From Mangrovibacterium sp041596335 (GTDB lineage: Bacteria; Bacteroidota; Bacteroidia; Bacteroidales; Prolixibacteraceae): 64,000 nt of DNA. Position numbers and translations under genes: made by a program. Below the pieces are notes generated by a model. The model was not told the DNA's origin and searched no databases. It worked only from the letters and a program-made list of their open reading frames with translations. The stretch lies in the NCBI RefSeq assembly GCF_041596335.1, contig NZ_JBFHIT010000001.1, positions 62,001 through 126,000 on the forward strand. The letters run 5' to 3'. Shown in pieces: positions 43,707-52,982 of this stretch. Each line of letters begins with the position of its first letter. Position 1 is the first letter of the stretch.

Positions 43707-46184
43707 ATGAAGAAAGTTCTGCTGATTATTGCCATCATCTTAGTTGTTCTAGTTGGATCGGCTATTTTTATTCCGGTGCTTTTTAAGGCCCCGTTGATGG
43801 AAAAAGCCAAGAAAGCCATTAACAACAATGTGAACGCCAAAGTTGAATTCACCGATTTCAACCTAAGCGTTTTTAAAGCTTTCCCAAAGGTACAGGCCGA
43901 AATCGTTGGTCTCACCATAACCGGGAAAGACCAATTTCAAAACGACACCTTACTTTCGGTTCAGTCGGTTGCCACCAATCTTTCGCTAAGCGACCTGTTC
44001 AACAGCGATGATCTGAAAATATCGTTCATCAAACTGACCGACGCCAATATTTACCTGCTTTCAACCCTCGATGGGTTAACCAATTGGGATATTGCTTTGC
44101 CGGAGGAAGAAATAACAAAAGTAGACACCACCCAGTCGGATCTGGCAATGTCGTTGCAATCGATAGAGGTTCGAAACCTGAACCTGACCTATAAAGACGA
44201 AGCTTCAACAACGGTTGTCCAATTAAAAAATGGCAATATGGATGCGTCGGGTGATGTTGAAGGAACAGTAACCCGCTTTTTGCTGGATGCAGAAGTTGGC
44301 GAATTTGTGCTTGAATATGATTCGGTGAAATACGTTTCAAACACCATTCTAAAAGCCAAAAGCGAATTGACTGCCGACTACGACAAGATGGCTTTTGTGT
44401 TTGGCGAATCGCGTATATACCTGAACGATCTGCCATTGGAGGTGAGCGGTCGGTTTGAAATGCCCTCAGACAGTATGTATTTCGATCTGCAACTAACCCA
44501 ACCGCAAAGCGATTTCAAAACCCTGCTGGCAATGGTTCCGCAAAGCTACCAGAGCTACCTGGAGGGACTGAAAACATCTGGCGAAGCGGGATTCGGCGGG
44601 CAAATAAAAGGCTGGTTCTACGAGGACAACTACCCCGAAATAAATACCCGGCTGTACATTAAAAACGCTGATTTGCAATACGAAGGAATGCCTGAGAAAG
44701 TCAGCAATATCTCGCTCGAGGCAGCGATAACAAAGCCACAAGGTGATTTGGATCAACTGAAGGTGGAAGTATCGCAAGCTCATGCACAGATTCGTCAGAA
44801 TCCGCTCGATTTGAAATTGTTACTCTCGAACCTGATGACTGACCCCGTATTTGATGCTTCGGTGATCGGTAAAATTAATTTCGACAATCTTACCGATGCG
44901 ATTCCGATGGAAAAAATGGAATTGACCGGGACAATTGACGGAAGCTTAAATTTGAAAGGAACGATGTCGGCAGTAGAAGCCCAGGATTTCAGCCGCATTA
45001 GTTCGAACGGAAACTTTGTTTTCAGCAAAATTCGGGTGCAAACACCGCAAATTACAAAACCATTCGAGTTGAATTCCGGCACCGTTAAAATTAACAATCA
45101 GGAAATCAATGTTAGTTCTTTCGCAGCAAAAACGGGCGAAAGCGACTTCACCCTAAATGGAACACTTTCCAATTACCTACCCTACTTTTTCAACAACAAA
45201 ACATTGAAAGGGAACTTCAACTTAAAATCGCAATACCTGAATTTAGACGAGTTGGCAAGCCTGATGGCTGAAGATACAACAGCAACGACGACTGCCGCCA
45301 ACGATAGTCTCATCGCGTTTCAGGTTCCGGCAAATCTGGATTTGACTTTCCGATCGCAAATTACCAGGGCCAGCTTCGATAACATGGACATTCAAAACAT
45401 TGACGGGGTGATTTTGGTGAAGGACGAGATACTGAAATTACAAAAGCTAAACATGAACATGCTGAATGGCGAACTGACCCTTGACGGCAACTATATCGGC
45501 AATGCGAACAACCAACCGGATTTCGACTTTAACGTGGAAATAAAGTCGTTTCAAATTCCGGCGGCTTTCCAGTCGTTCAGTACCATGCAGCGCTACGTAC
45601 CAATTGCTTCGCGTAGTAATGGGAATATCTCTTCTCAATTAAAATTTAAAGGGAAAATGGATCAAACCCTCTCCATCATTCCAACTTCGTTAACCGGAAA
45701 TGGTCTGCTAAGCACAGAAAACCTACAAATTGTAAACTCACCAACGTTCGACCAGATTAAGAACTTTATAAAGAGTGAAAAACTCAAGAATGTAAATATT
45801 GAAGACTTTACTTCGCACTTTACGCTCGACAATGGGAACGTACTGGTAAAACCGTTTTACACAAAAATTGCCGATCAGGAAGTTACAGTTGGTGGTCAGG
45901 TGTTGGTTGACCGCACTCTAAATTTGAACATGGATTTCAAAGTGAATAAGGACGATTTAAATTCGGATATTGTGAAAGGGTTGAACTTTTTACCTGGCAG
46001 TGGTAACATCTCGAAACTAGACATTTCGGTTCTGGTATCGGGCGACATCACCTCGCCGAAAGTATCGGTCGACCTAAGCAAAGCAAAAGATCAGATTGCC
46101 GAGGAGGTTAAAAAGTCGACCAAAGAAGAACTCGACAAGTCGGTTAAAAAGATTGGCAACGAACTCAAAAAGCTGTTTAAATAA
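43707..46184 (+). CDS. AsmA-family membrane protein
   Basis: 825 aa. An N-terminal membrane helix (residues 2-24) anchors a very long beta-rich periplasmic part. The first 120 residues match the AsmA N-terminal domain (VEFTDFNLSVFKAFPKVQAE, VGLTITGKDQF), and the C-terminal 250 residues match the AsmA_2 type end (LQKLNMNMLNGELTLDGNYI, NVEIKSFQIPAAFQSF). AsmA-like proteins form repeat-beta-groove bridges that move phospholipids between membranes. The last ~30 residues are a charged helix (KDQIAEEVKKSTKEELDKSV). Monocistronic. Confidence 0.9.
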   Translation: MKKVLLIIAIILVVLVGSAIFIPVLFKAPLMEKAKKAINNNVNAKVEFTDFNLSVFKAFPKVQAEIVGLTITGKDQFQNDTLLSVQSVATNLSLSDLFNSDDLKISFIKLTDANIYLLSTLDGLTNWDIALPEEEITKVDTTQSDLAMSLQSIEVRNLNLTYKDEASTTVVQLKNGNMDASGDVEGTVTRFLLDAEVGEFVLEYDSVKYVSNTILKAKSELTADYDKMAFVFGESRIYLNDLPLEVSGRFEMPSDSMYFDLQLTQPQSDFKTLLAMVPQSYQSYLEGLKTSGEAGFGGQIKGWFYEDNYPEINTRLYIKNADLQYEGMPEKVSNISLEAAITKPQGDLDQLKVEVSQAHAQIRQNPLDLKLLLSNLMTDPVFDASVIGKINFDNLTDAIPMEKMELTGTIDGSLNLKGTMSAVEAQDFSRISSNGNFVFSKIRVQTPQITKPFELNSGTVKINNQEINVSSFAAKTGESDFTLNGTLSNYLPYFFNNKTLKGNFNLKSQYLNLDELASLMAEDTTATTTAANDSLIAFQVPANLDLTFRSQITRASFDNMDIQNIDGVILVKDEILKLQKLNMNMLNGELTLDGNYIGNANNQPDFDFNVEIKSFQIPAAFQSFSTMQRYVPIASRSNGNISSQLKFKGKMDQTLSIIPTSLTGNGLLSTENLQIVNSPTFDQIKNFIKSEKLKNVNIEDFTSHFTLDNGNVLVKPFYTKIADQEVTVGGQVLVDRTLNLNMDFKVNKDDLNSDIVKGLNFLPGSGNISKLDISVLVSGDITSPKVSVDLSKAKDQIAEEVKKSTKEELDKSVKKIGNELKKLFK

Positions 46185-46242
46185 TTCGGACAGTGTGCTC
46201 TTACAAGAAAGTACACGCCGGTAATACAACGCACAAAAAAAA

Positions 46243-46283
46243 ATGAAGGCCGTCCCAAAATAAATTTGAGACGGCCTTTTTTG
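46243..46283. terminator. Bidirectional terminator between AsmA and fumarase genes
   Basis: Stem AAGGCCGTC / GACGGCCTT with an internal loop, A-run on the left and TTTTTT on the right. Confidence 0.8.
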
Positions 46284-46314
46284 CAATTGTATTTTTTAGC
46301 TCGGCAGCGTTTTA

Positions 46315-47919
46315 TTAAAGCTGAGCAAAGAAGTCATTTCCTTTGTCATCAACAATGATGAACGCCGGGAAGTTTTCCACCCGAATCTTACGAACGGCTT
46401 CCATTCCCAGTTCTTCAAAATCGAGTACTTCAACCGACTTGATGCTCTCTTTAGCCAGAATTGCAGCAGGTCCGCCAATTGATCCCAGGTAGAAACCACC
46501 ATGTTTTTTACACGCATCGGTAACTGATTTGTAGCGGTTTCCTTTAGCCACCATAATCATCGATCCGCCAAGGCTTTGGAACGCGTCTACATACGAGTCC
46601 ATCCGTCCGGCAGTTGTAGGGCCGAAACTTCCGGATGCCATTCCTTTTGGTGTTTTTGCCGGTCCGGCGTAGTACACCGGGTGTTTCTTGAAATATTCCG
46701 GCATTGGTTGACCGGCATCAATCATTTTTTTGATTTGAGCATGTGCGATGTCACGAGCAACAATCAACGTTCCGCTCAGGCTCAAACGGGTTTTAATCGG
46801 ATACTTGCTCAGCTCGGCAAGCACTTCTTCCATCGGACGATCCAAGTCAATCTTCACGGCTGGTGTCATTTCGGGTGCACGCTCAGACAAGAACCGTCGT
46901 GGATTTTTTTCCAGTTGTTCCAGAAAAACACCATCTTCCGTGATTTTTGCTTTAATGTTACGGTCGGCGCTACAGCTCACACCTAAACCAACCGGACACG
47001 AAGCCGCATGGCGAGGTAAACGGATCACACGAACATCGTGCACGAAGTATTTACCCCCAAATTGAGCGCCAATACCACTTTCACGACAAATTTTCAGCAC
47101 TTTTTCTTCCCACTCCAAATCGCGGAAAGCCTGGCCACCATCGTTTCCTTCAGTAGGAAGATGATCGAAATAACCAGTGGAAGCCTTTTTCACAGTAGCC
47201 AAAGTTGCTTCAGCTGAAGTACCACCAATAACCAATGCTAAATGGTAGGGAGGACAAGCTGATGTTCCCAGGTCTTTAATTTTTTCTTTAACAAAATTCG
47301 TCAACGCCTCTTCGGTTAATAAGGCTTTTGTTTGTTGGTAAAGGAAGGTCTTGTTACCCGAGCCACCACCTTTGGTTATGAACATGAACTCGTACTTATT
47401 TCCTTCTTCTGCGTAAAGATCAATTTGTGCCGGTAAGTTGCTGCCGGTATTTTTTTCTTCGAGCATGCTTAGCGGCACCACCTGTGAGTAACGCAAATTA
47501 CGATCTTTGTAGGTATCGAAAACACCTTTCGACAGATGCAACGCATCGTTGGCTCCGGTGTAAACATCTTCACCTTTTTTACCGATTACAATTGCTGTAC
47601 CTGTATCCTGACAAGTAGGCAATTCGCCTTCGGCAGCAATAACCTGGTTGGCCAGCATGGTGTGTGCAACGAACTTGTCATTATCGGTCGCTTCCGGATC
47701 GTCCAAAATTAACCGGAGTTTTTCCAAATGCGCAGAACGCAAATAGAATGAAACATCGGCAATTGCTTCTTTAGCGAGCAATTCGAGCGCCTCGGGAGCA
47801 ACTTTCAGAATTTTACGTCCATCAAATTCTACCGTAGAAACATAGTCTTTAGTAAGCAACCGGTACTCGGTTGTATCTTTTTTAATTGGGAAAGGTTTTT
47901 GATAAATAAACTCAGCCAT
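46315..47919 (-). CDS. fumA: Class I (iron-sulfur) fumarate hydratase
   Basis: 534 aa, full length. Class I fumarase interconverts fumarate and malate in the citric acid cycle with a 4Fe-4S cluster. Cluster cysteines are at PTCQDTGTAI (residue ~103), TSACPPYHLA (~220) and VGLGVSCSADRNIKAK (~310). The C-terminal beta domain begins about residue 330 with LEKNPRRFLSERAPEM and carries PIKTRLSLSGTLIVARDIAH and MASGSFGPTTAGRMDSY. The gene could equally be named fumB; A and B are isozymes of one family. It has its own promoter (47988-47995) and a terminator shared with the AsmA gene. Confidence 0.95.
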   Translation of the reverse strand: MAEFIYQKPFPIKKDTTEYRLLTKDYVSTVEFDGRKILKVAPEALELLAKEAIADVSFYLRSAHLEKLRLILDDPEATDNDKFVAHTMLANQVIAAEGELPTCQDTGTAIVIGKKGEDVYTGANDALHLSKGVFDTYKDRNLRYSQVVPLSMLEEKNTGSNLPAQIDLYAEEGNKYEFMFITKGGGSGNKTFLYQQTKALLTEEALTNFVKEKIKDLGTSACPPYHLALVIGGTSAEATLATVKKASTGYFDHLPTEGNDGGQAFRDLEWEEKVLKICRESGIGAQFGGKYFVHDVRVIRLPRHAASCPVGLGVSCSADRNIKAKITEDGVFLEQLEKNPRRFLSERAPEMTPAVKIDLDRPMEEVLAELSKYPIKTRLSLSGTLIVARDIAHAQIKKMIDAGQPMPEYFKKHPVYYAGPAKTPKGMASGSFGPTTAGRMDSYVDAFQSLGGSMIMVAKGNRYKSVTDACKKHGGFYLGSIGGPAAILAKESIKSVEVLDFEELGMEAVRKIRVENFPAFIIVDDKGNDFFAQL

Positions 47920-47987
47920 AACAGTTTGAATTCAGTTGATTTTTATTTGTGTATTTGCTTGGTTCGCTATTTTTGAACCAATGCCTA

Positions 47988-47995
47988 CAAATATA
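47988..47995 (-). promoter_or_regulatory. -7 box for the fumarase gene
   Basis: TATATTTG on the minus strand, 68 bp before the ATG; matches TAnnTTTG. Confidence 0.5.
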
Positions 47996-48067
47996 GCCAT
48001 TGCCAATCAAACGAACTTCGTGTATGAGGTATTTTTCCCAATTCACACAATTTTTTCACACAGCAAA

Positions 48068-48883
48068 TCAGGGCTTTTTCCGCTTTTCAATGTAGTCTGA
48101 AATCAAAACATCGAATTCTTTCATCAACAGTCTCAAACGGCGATCTTCAACTTGAAGTGGTTGTCCGGCAATACTCGCTATTGGCAAAATTTTCGGCGAA
48201 GTTCCGCTAATAAAGGCGGCATCAATGGTCGGCAGGTCTTCTGTCGCGATCGCCTCCTCCAAACATTGAAATCCAAGCGCAGAAATACATTCCTTTATTT
48301 TTTTACGGGTAACGCCTGCCAGCACTTTGCAGGCCGGAGCAGTATAAAACAGGCCATTGCGGACGAAAAACACATTCGAACGACTGCCCTCTGTAATTTC
48401 GCCCGACTCGTCGATCAGCAATACTTCGTACCAATTATTATCGGCTATCGCCTGATTTGCGCGTGTACGAACCAACGACTGCACAACTTTTACCCGGGGA
48501 TTTTGGCGAACAGCCTCCAACAAACCAACCCGCACTCCGTTCACATAATCCGACTCTGACGGGTACTGATGCGGAATAATGAACATCCGTAATCGCTGCT
48601 CACCAGAGCTACGGGTCAATAATTCAACTTTCACGTTACCGCCGGTCAACTCATTCCGCTCAATCAAACAACTCAATTGTCCCAGAAAGTCTGCTTCAGA
48701 GATCAATGAATTTACATTCATCAAAGCACAAGAGTTCAAATATCTTGAGAAATGATCGTCAGTAAAAAGTGGCACCCGATCAATAATCCGCAACACTTCG
48801 TAAATCACGATATCTCCTTGTTTTGCCTCTTCTTCCGGTACGAGCTGATCGATTTCCTTTCCGTTCTCAATATAAATTCTCAT
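48068..48883 (-). CDS. Class IV PLP aminotransferase / aminodeoxychorismate-lyase-like
   Basis: 271 aa. Fold type IV PLP enzyme of the branched-chain/D-amino acid aminotransferase and aminodeoxychorismate lyase family. By spacing to the WYEVLLID strand the PLP lysine is Lys132 (RVKVVQSL). Glu165 in GEITEGSRSNVFFV and the VLAGVTRKKI motif fit the phosphate and pyridine contacts. The sequence cannot separate the lyase PabC from an aminotransferase; the short length and absence of a chorismate-binding partner gene nearby leave it open. Gene stands alone. Confidence 0.85.
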   Translation of the reverse strand: MRIYIENGKEIDQLVPEEEAKQGDIVIYEVLRIIDRVPLFTDDHFSRYLNSCALMNVNSLISEADFLGQLSCLIERNELTGGNVKVELLTRSSGEQRLRMFIIPHQYPSESDYVNGVRVGLLEAVRQNPRVKVVQSLVRTRANQAIADNNWYEVLLIDESGEITEGSRSNVFFVRNGLFYTAPACKVLAGVTRKKIKECISALGFQCLEEAIATEDLPTIDAAFISGTSPKILPIASIAGQPLQVEDRRLRLLMKEFDVLISDYIEKRKKP

Positions 48884-48970
48884 ATTCGCAACCCTTTGAT
48901 TAATTGTTGATCATACATTATATCTCACATAATATTCATAAATTGCGCCGTTTGATCGTACGAAATTACA

Positions 48971-49912
48971 ATGAAAAGTGCTCTAAAAATAACACTGATC
49001 TACTTCCTAATCAGCTTTTTCTGGATTTTATTTTCAGATCAGTTTATCCGGAGCGTCACCGATCAGGCAGAAATCATCACCCAATTACAGACCTATAAAG
49101 GCTGGTTCTTCGTAATAAGCACTTCTTTATTCCTTTATTTTCTGGTCAGGAATGAGATTAAAAAGAAACTGCAACTACTAAACGAATTAAAAAAAGCAAA
49201 AGAAAAAGCGGAAGAATCGGATCGGTTTAAATCGACCTTCCTTTCGAATATGTCGCACGAAATCAGAACTCCGTTAAACGGCATTGTCGGCTTCAGCCAA
49301 ATGCTTTTCGAAGGCGACGACGATGAAGCGAACCGGCAGATGTATATTGAACAGGTAAACAAGAACAGCGACATACTGCTGAAAATAATAGACAACGTAC
49401 TCGAACTTTCCAGGATTCAGGAGAACATGATCTTGCCGGATTTCAATCAACTAAATATTGCAGACCTATTGATTGAAATTGAGCGAAACTTCCTGTCGAA
49501 AAAAGCCCTGTTGGAGGAAAAAGGACTGGAATTTTTCGTTGCCCATAATCCAGAATTCGAAGGCTTGTTCATCCGAACAGACCACCTCCGGCTGAACCAG
49601 ATCTTGTACAACCTGCTGGACAATGCGGTAAAGTATACCACCGCCGGCCAAATTACCTTGGGAATTGAACTTGAACCGCAACATCTCCGAATTTTTGTGG
49701 CTGATACCGGTATTGGGATCCCGGAGGATCAGCTTCCCTTAATTTTCGAACGGTTTAAACGAGCCCATGAAAACGATGCTGGTATTAGCGGTTTTGGATT
49801 GGGATTATCGATTAGTAAGGGATTGGCTCAAGCACTTAACGCGACCATCGAAGTTGACTCTCAACCGGGAAAAGGAAGTAAATTCTCGGTGCGGCTTCCG
49901 CTTGAAGCATAA
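48971..49912 (+). CDS. Sensor histidine kinase, HisKA class, without an adjacent regulator
   Basis: 313 aa. Two membrane helices (residues ~6-22 and ~43-60) enclose a short periplasmic loop of ~20 residues, then a coiled coil leads to HisKA with FLSNMSHEIRTPLNGIVGF (His96). The HATPase_c domain has NLLDNAVKYT (N box), DTGIGIPEDQL (G1), FERFKRAH (F box) and GFGLGLSISKGLAQAL (G2). No response regulator lies beside it; the nearest regulator-like gene, LuxR at 50785, has no receiver domain, so the kinase is an orphan. It is divergent from the aminotransferase gene (87 bp gap). Confidence 0.93.
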   Translation: MKSALKITLIYFLISFFWILFSDQFIRSVTDQAEIITQLQTYKGWFFVISTSLFLYFLVRNEIKKKLQLLNELKKAKEKAEESDRFKSTFLSNMSHEIRTPLNGIVGFSQMLFEGDDDEANRQMYIEQVNKNSDILLKIIDNVLELSRIQENMILPDFNQLNIADLLIEIERNFLSKKALLEEKGLEFFVAHNPEFEGLFIRTDHLRLNQILYNLLDNAVKYTTAGQITLGIELEPQHLRIFVADTGIGIPEDQLPLIFERFKRAHENDAGISGFGLGLSISKGLAQALNATIEVDSQPGKGSKFSVRLPLEA

Positions 49913-49913
49913 A

Positions 49914-49937
49914 AAAAGGAGCACATGGCTCCTTAAA
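49914..49937. terminator. Hairpin terminator between histidine kinase and ridA
   Basis: Stem AAGGAGC / GCTCCTT with an ACATG-like loop, preceded by a run of A and followed by TAAAT. Confidence 0.7.
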
Positions 49938-49958
49938 TCAGTCTAGTCGGTTTCTCTG

Positions 49959-50336
49959 TTATTTCACCGCAACTGTTTCAATTTCAACCAGAACGCCCAA
50001 AGGCAGTTCTTTCACAGCAAAAGCTGCACGTGCCGGAGGGTTTTCGGCATAACATTTTCCGTATACCTCGTTCATGGCTTTAAAGTTGGCCATGTCGCTT
50101 AGTAAGCAAGTTGACTTCACCACGTCGGCAAAAGAATAGCCAGCTTCGGTTAAAATTGCTTCAATGTTTTTCATCACCTGGCTGGTTTGTTCTGTTATAC
50201 CACCTTCAACTACTTTTCCCGTTGCCGGATTGATTGGAATTTGCCCGGATACATATAGTGTTCCGTTAATTTCGATCGCCTGACTGTACGGGCCAATTGC
50301 AGCGGGTGCATTTTTTGTTGAAATAATACGTTTCAT
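49959..50336 (-). CDS. ridA: RidA family enamine/imine deaminase
   Basis: 125 aa, full family length. RidA hydrolyses reactive 2-aminoacrylate and related imines released by PLP enzymes. The motifs GPYSQAIEINGTLYVSGQIPI near the N-terminus, and NPPARAAFAVKELPLG with the key Arg (about residue 106), and LVEIETVAVK at the end are all present. It is one of the best-conserved proteins in the window. Monocistronic. Confidence 0.96.
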   Translation of the reverse strand: MKRIISTKNAPAAIGPYSQAIEINGTLYVSGQIPINPATGKVVEGGITEQTSQVMKNIEAILTEAGYSFADVVKSTCLLSDMANFKAMNEVYGKCYAENPPARAAFAVKELPLGVLVEIETVAVK

Positions 50337-50784
50337 CTCTTCTAAATTTTCTATTTACTAATTTGAAATCCCTTTCTATACGATAAATATTGAAGCATTT
50401 CTGTGCTCATTCGTAGCTTTCTGAGCGAAACCGCAACTCAATTTTCGGCCAAACGTTTTCTGAAACAGGAAGGTTTCGACCGATCATTCGATGCTCAAAA
50501 ATACCGGGCACGCGAAAAAGCCGAACAAATAAACAAAATAAAAATCAGTCGAAAGCAGGCAATTGGCAGTCAATTATCTAACGTTTGTTCATCGTCTGTT
50601 TCAAAACATAGCTTCAACCGGGGGTCCTTTTCGCTAATTTTAGAATCAATTACTAAATGTGCCTTAACTTTCGCATTCGAACAAGACTGAATAAAACATA
50701 AACAAAAGAAGAATTCAGCTGTTTTCGGTGAATGATTGCATCTAGGCGATTTTCCGTTTTCCCGGTATATGTTGTGAGTGTTGC
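50337..50784. other. Intergenic stretch between ridA and the LuxR-type regulator
   Basis: 448 bp, AT-rich. A 95-codon plus-strand ORF at 50403-50690 lacks a plausible composition and any recognised motif. No clear -7 box, tRNA or hairpin is seen. It should hold the promoters of ridA and of the LuxR-type gene. Confidence 0.5.
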
Positions 50785-51483
50785 GTGAGTAAGATTGGTG
50801 TTTTAGAGAAGAATCTGGTCAAAATTTCAAAAATGATGACACAGAAAGCTACAAGATATAAGTCGGAATGGCAAAGCCCAAAGAATGAACAGATGTTGCT
50901 GGATCTTTTCTTTAGCAGACACAATTCTGCCGCAAATTCGTCGGACATTGTATATGATGCCGAGCAGGATCGAATACTACACACAAGCCCGAATTTTAAG
51001 AAACTGATTGGCAGGAGGTGTAATCAAAATTTCAATCAATGCCTTTCGTTTATTAAATCGCTGATCCATCCGGGTGATTACAGTCGTTTTCTGGTTGAAC
51101 TGGTTGAATTTGTAAAGTTCGACCGTTTGTCGTCAAGCATGAGTCCGGATGACTTTATTCAATCGTTTTCATTTCGAATTAAAAATGCGGAGGATGAGTG
51201 GCTCTCAGTTCACTTTCATGCGGTCATCCTAATCTCCAATAAAATTGTCGGGTTGGTGCGCACAAACACAATGAACAACGAACAGGAAACAAAGAACATT
51301 TCGGCTCGTGAACGACAAATTCTAAACCTGATTGCCAATGGCGATTCAGCAAAAATAATAGGAGACAAACTGAATATCAGTCCAAATACGGTAATTACAC
51401 ACCGAAAGAACCTGAAGAAAAAATTCCAAGCTAAAAACACAGCCGAGCTGATAAAAGAGGCTGCCAAATCGCATATGATTTAA
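50785..51483 (+). CDS. Orphan LuxR-type regulator with PAS-like N-terminus
   Basis: 232 aa from a GTG at 50785; an ATG pair at 50833-50838 would shorten it by 16 residues and cannot be excluded. The C-terminal GerE/LuxR helix-turn-helix (about 165-228) has ISARERQILNLIANGDSAKI and ISPNTVITHRKNLKKK. The N-terminal ~150 residues have no receiver Asp; IVYDAEQDRILHTSPNFKKL and DYSRFLVELVEFV suggest a PAS-like fold. Related proteins in Bacteroidota are one-component regulators. It converges on the patatin gene at the end of the injection-system locus (23 bp apart), so a regulatory link to that locus is possible but not shown. Confidence 0.85.
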   Translation: MSKIGVLEKNLVKISKMMTQKATRYKSEWQSPKNEQMLLDLFFSRHNSAANSSDIVYDAEQDRILHTSPNFKKLIGRRCNQNFNQCLSFIKSLIHPGDYSRFLVELVEFVKFDRLSSSMSPDDFIQSFSFRIKNAEDEWLSVHFHAVILISNKIVGLVRTNTMNNEQETKNISARERQILNLIANGDSAKIIGDKLNISPNTVITHRKNLKKKFQAKNTAELIKEAAKSHMI

Positions 51484-51506
51484 CGATACGGTGCCCTGGA
51501 AAAACC

Positions 51507-52535
51507 TCAAATGCGATTTACCGGGTTTTCGGTCGGATCTTCGAACCACTTAAAATAGTTTTCAGCCCCGGCGATTCCTTGCCCTACGAGAGCAATTTTC
51601 TTTTGATCGGACAAATCGAATTCGGTAGCTTTTATATCCAACGTATTGATATAAATTGTCCGTTGCCAGTCGTCGCTATGTAAATGTTGATTCTCCTGAA
51701 CCTGCATGAGAGCTGCCAGCAACGCTTTAGCATATTCAGTAAATCGCTTGATCTTTTTACCGGCTATTGGTTCGTTGTATCGATATAAAGCGATTGCCTC
51801 TTCCTGATCGAGCCTCAACCCAAGAGTCTGGCAATTAAAAACATAAGGGCTACGATCTTGATTATCGAGCAGAAACCGGGCATTCTCAACGTTGTAGTAT
51901 TCAGTCTTTCGGGCGGCATCAATTTCATCATCAACAATATATTTTTGTCGGTCGAACAACTTAACCGGGTAGTTCTGCATAACTCCACCATCAACGTATA
52001 CGTCTTTACGTTCGCCATGCCGGACAGCAGCAAAAAACAAAGGGATCGACATACTGATTCGTACAGCCTGCGAAAGTTGCATTTTAGCATGCCGCTCGGC
52101 TGAAAAAACTTCTGAATATCCGGTTGACAGGTTTGTTCCGATCACATACAAATCGGTCATTCCGGCATCTTTCAAATCGCCAAAAGTAGCTTTTGCCGTC
52201 CCCATTTTACCTTTAATAATCTCTCCAATCCACTCGGTAAAAAAGTCACCTTTATTCCAACCAAACTGGGATGCCAAACGACGAATATCGCGAATAATTC
52301 CCCACGAGTCGTCCATGAACGATTTAAAATCGGTTGATCCCATAATCCCGCGTTGTTCCAAAACACTGTACCCCAACGAATAAATTAGCGCGTTGATTGC
52401 ACCTGCACTGGTTCCGCCAGTCCTTTTTATCGCCTCAAGATGGCCGCGTTGCTCCAAAATACTCATTGCTCCGATATAGGCAATTCCCTTTACACCACCA
52501 CCCTCAAACACTAAATTGCGAAACTGTTTTGCCAT
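51507..52535 (-). CDS. Patatin-like phospholipase
   Basis: 342 aa. The Ser-Asp dyad and oxyanion hole of the patatin family are complete: FEGGGVKGIAYIGA (10-23), GTSAG with Ser43, and VDGGVMQNYP with Asp182. It should hydrolyse acyl esters of phospholipids. No signal peptide is seen, as in patatin effectors that are delivered by injection systems, but also as in housekeeping patatins. It is the last gene of the leftward cluster that begins with the contractile-injection-system proteins, 99 bp after the 115-aa gene with no terminator between, and starts after a strong Shine-Dalgarno site (AAGGAGG, 9-10 bases before the ATG), which is uncommon in this phylum. It lacks an N-terminal DUF4157. Confidence 0.93.
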   Translation of the reverse strand: MAKQFRNLVFEGGGVKGIAYIGAMSILEQRGHLEAIKRTGGTSAGAINALIYSLGYSVLEQRGIMGSTDFKSFMDDSWGIIRDIRRLASQFGWNKGDFFTEWIGEIIKGKMGTAKATFGDLKDAGMTDLYVIGTNLSTGYSEVFSAERHAKMQLSQAVRISMSIPLFFAAVRHGERKDVYVDGGVMQNYPVKLFDRQKYIVDDEIDAARKTEYYNVENARFLLDNQDRSPYVFNCQTLGLRLDQEEAIALYRYNEPIAGKKIKRFTEYAKALLAALMQVQENQHLHSDDWQRTIYINTLDIKATEFDLSDQKKIALVGQGIAGAENYFKWFEDPTENPVNRI

Positions 52536-52634
52536 TGTTTGTCCTCCTTAATTAATGCGTTAGTTTATCCTTACGTTTTTAGTCGCCCGGCTGTTATCGA
52601 TTCGATCAAATAATCGTTCCCGAATTTGCTGTTT

Positions 52635-52982
52635 CTATTTTATCTCATTCATAATGCGGACATTACTCACACCTTTCACCTTTTCTATTTTCGACTGATC
52701 GATTGCCTCTTTTTCCTGCAAATCTTTCGGAATACGCACCTCTCCCCGCCTAATTTGAATTTGATCCAAATCCTCCTCAGAAATCTGATTACTTTCATTT
52801 TTGAGACCTTCGTATACTTTAGTGGCCACAAACAAATCCCTATTTATAAGAATCTGGCTTTGATAACCAACTGCGTTGAGCGACCACGATTTCAACTGTT
52901 CACCCGGTTCATTTCGACTTTTCCCCTGATTAATTTGAATCCGGCTATCCACCACTAAGTTTTGTTGTTGGAGGGAGCCCAT
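52635..52982 (-). CDS. Unknown 115-aa protein overlapping the DUF4157 gene
   Basis: Not recognised. 115 aa, starting MGSLQQQNLVVDSRIQINQG, polar and charged throughout (rich in Q, E, K, I), with no signal peptide or membrane helix. Its ATG (52980-52982) lies inside the 3' end of the DUF4157 gene and the two overlap by 38 bp, so its translation is likely coupled. By position directly after a candidate effector it may be its chaperone, loading partner or immunity protein. There is no homology evidence for this; the start could also lie further in. Confidence 0.65.
   Translation of the reverse strand: MGSLQQQNLVVDSRIQINQGKSRNEPGEQLKSWSLNAVGYQSQILINRDLFVATKVYEGLKNESNQISEEDLDQIQIRRGEVRIPKDLQEKEAIDQSKIEKVKGVSNVRIMNEIK

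Noticed and set aside
50403..50690. 95-codon plus-strand ORF between ridA and the LuxR-type gene
   Set aside because: No hydrophobic core or family motif; composition as expected of non-coding AT-rich DNA.
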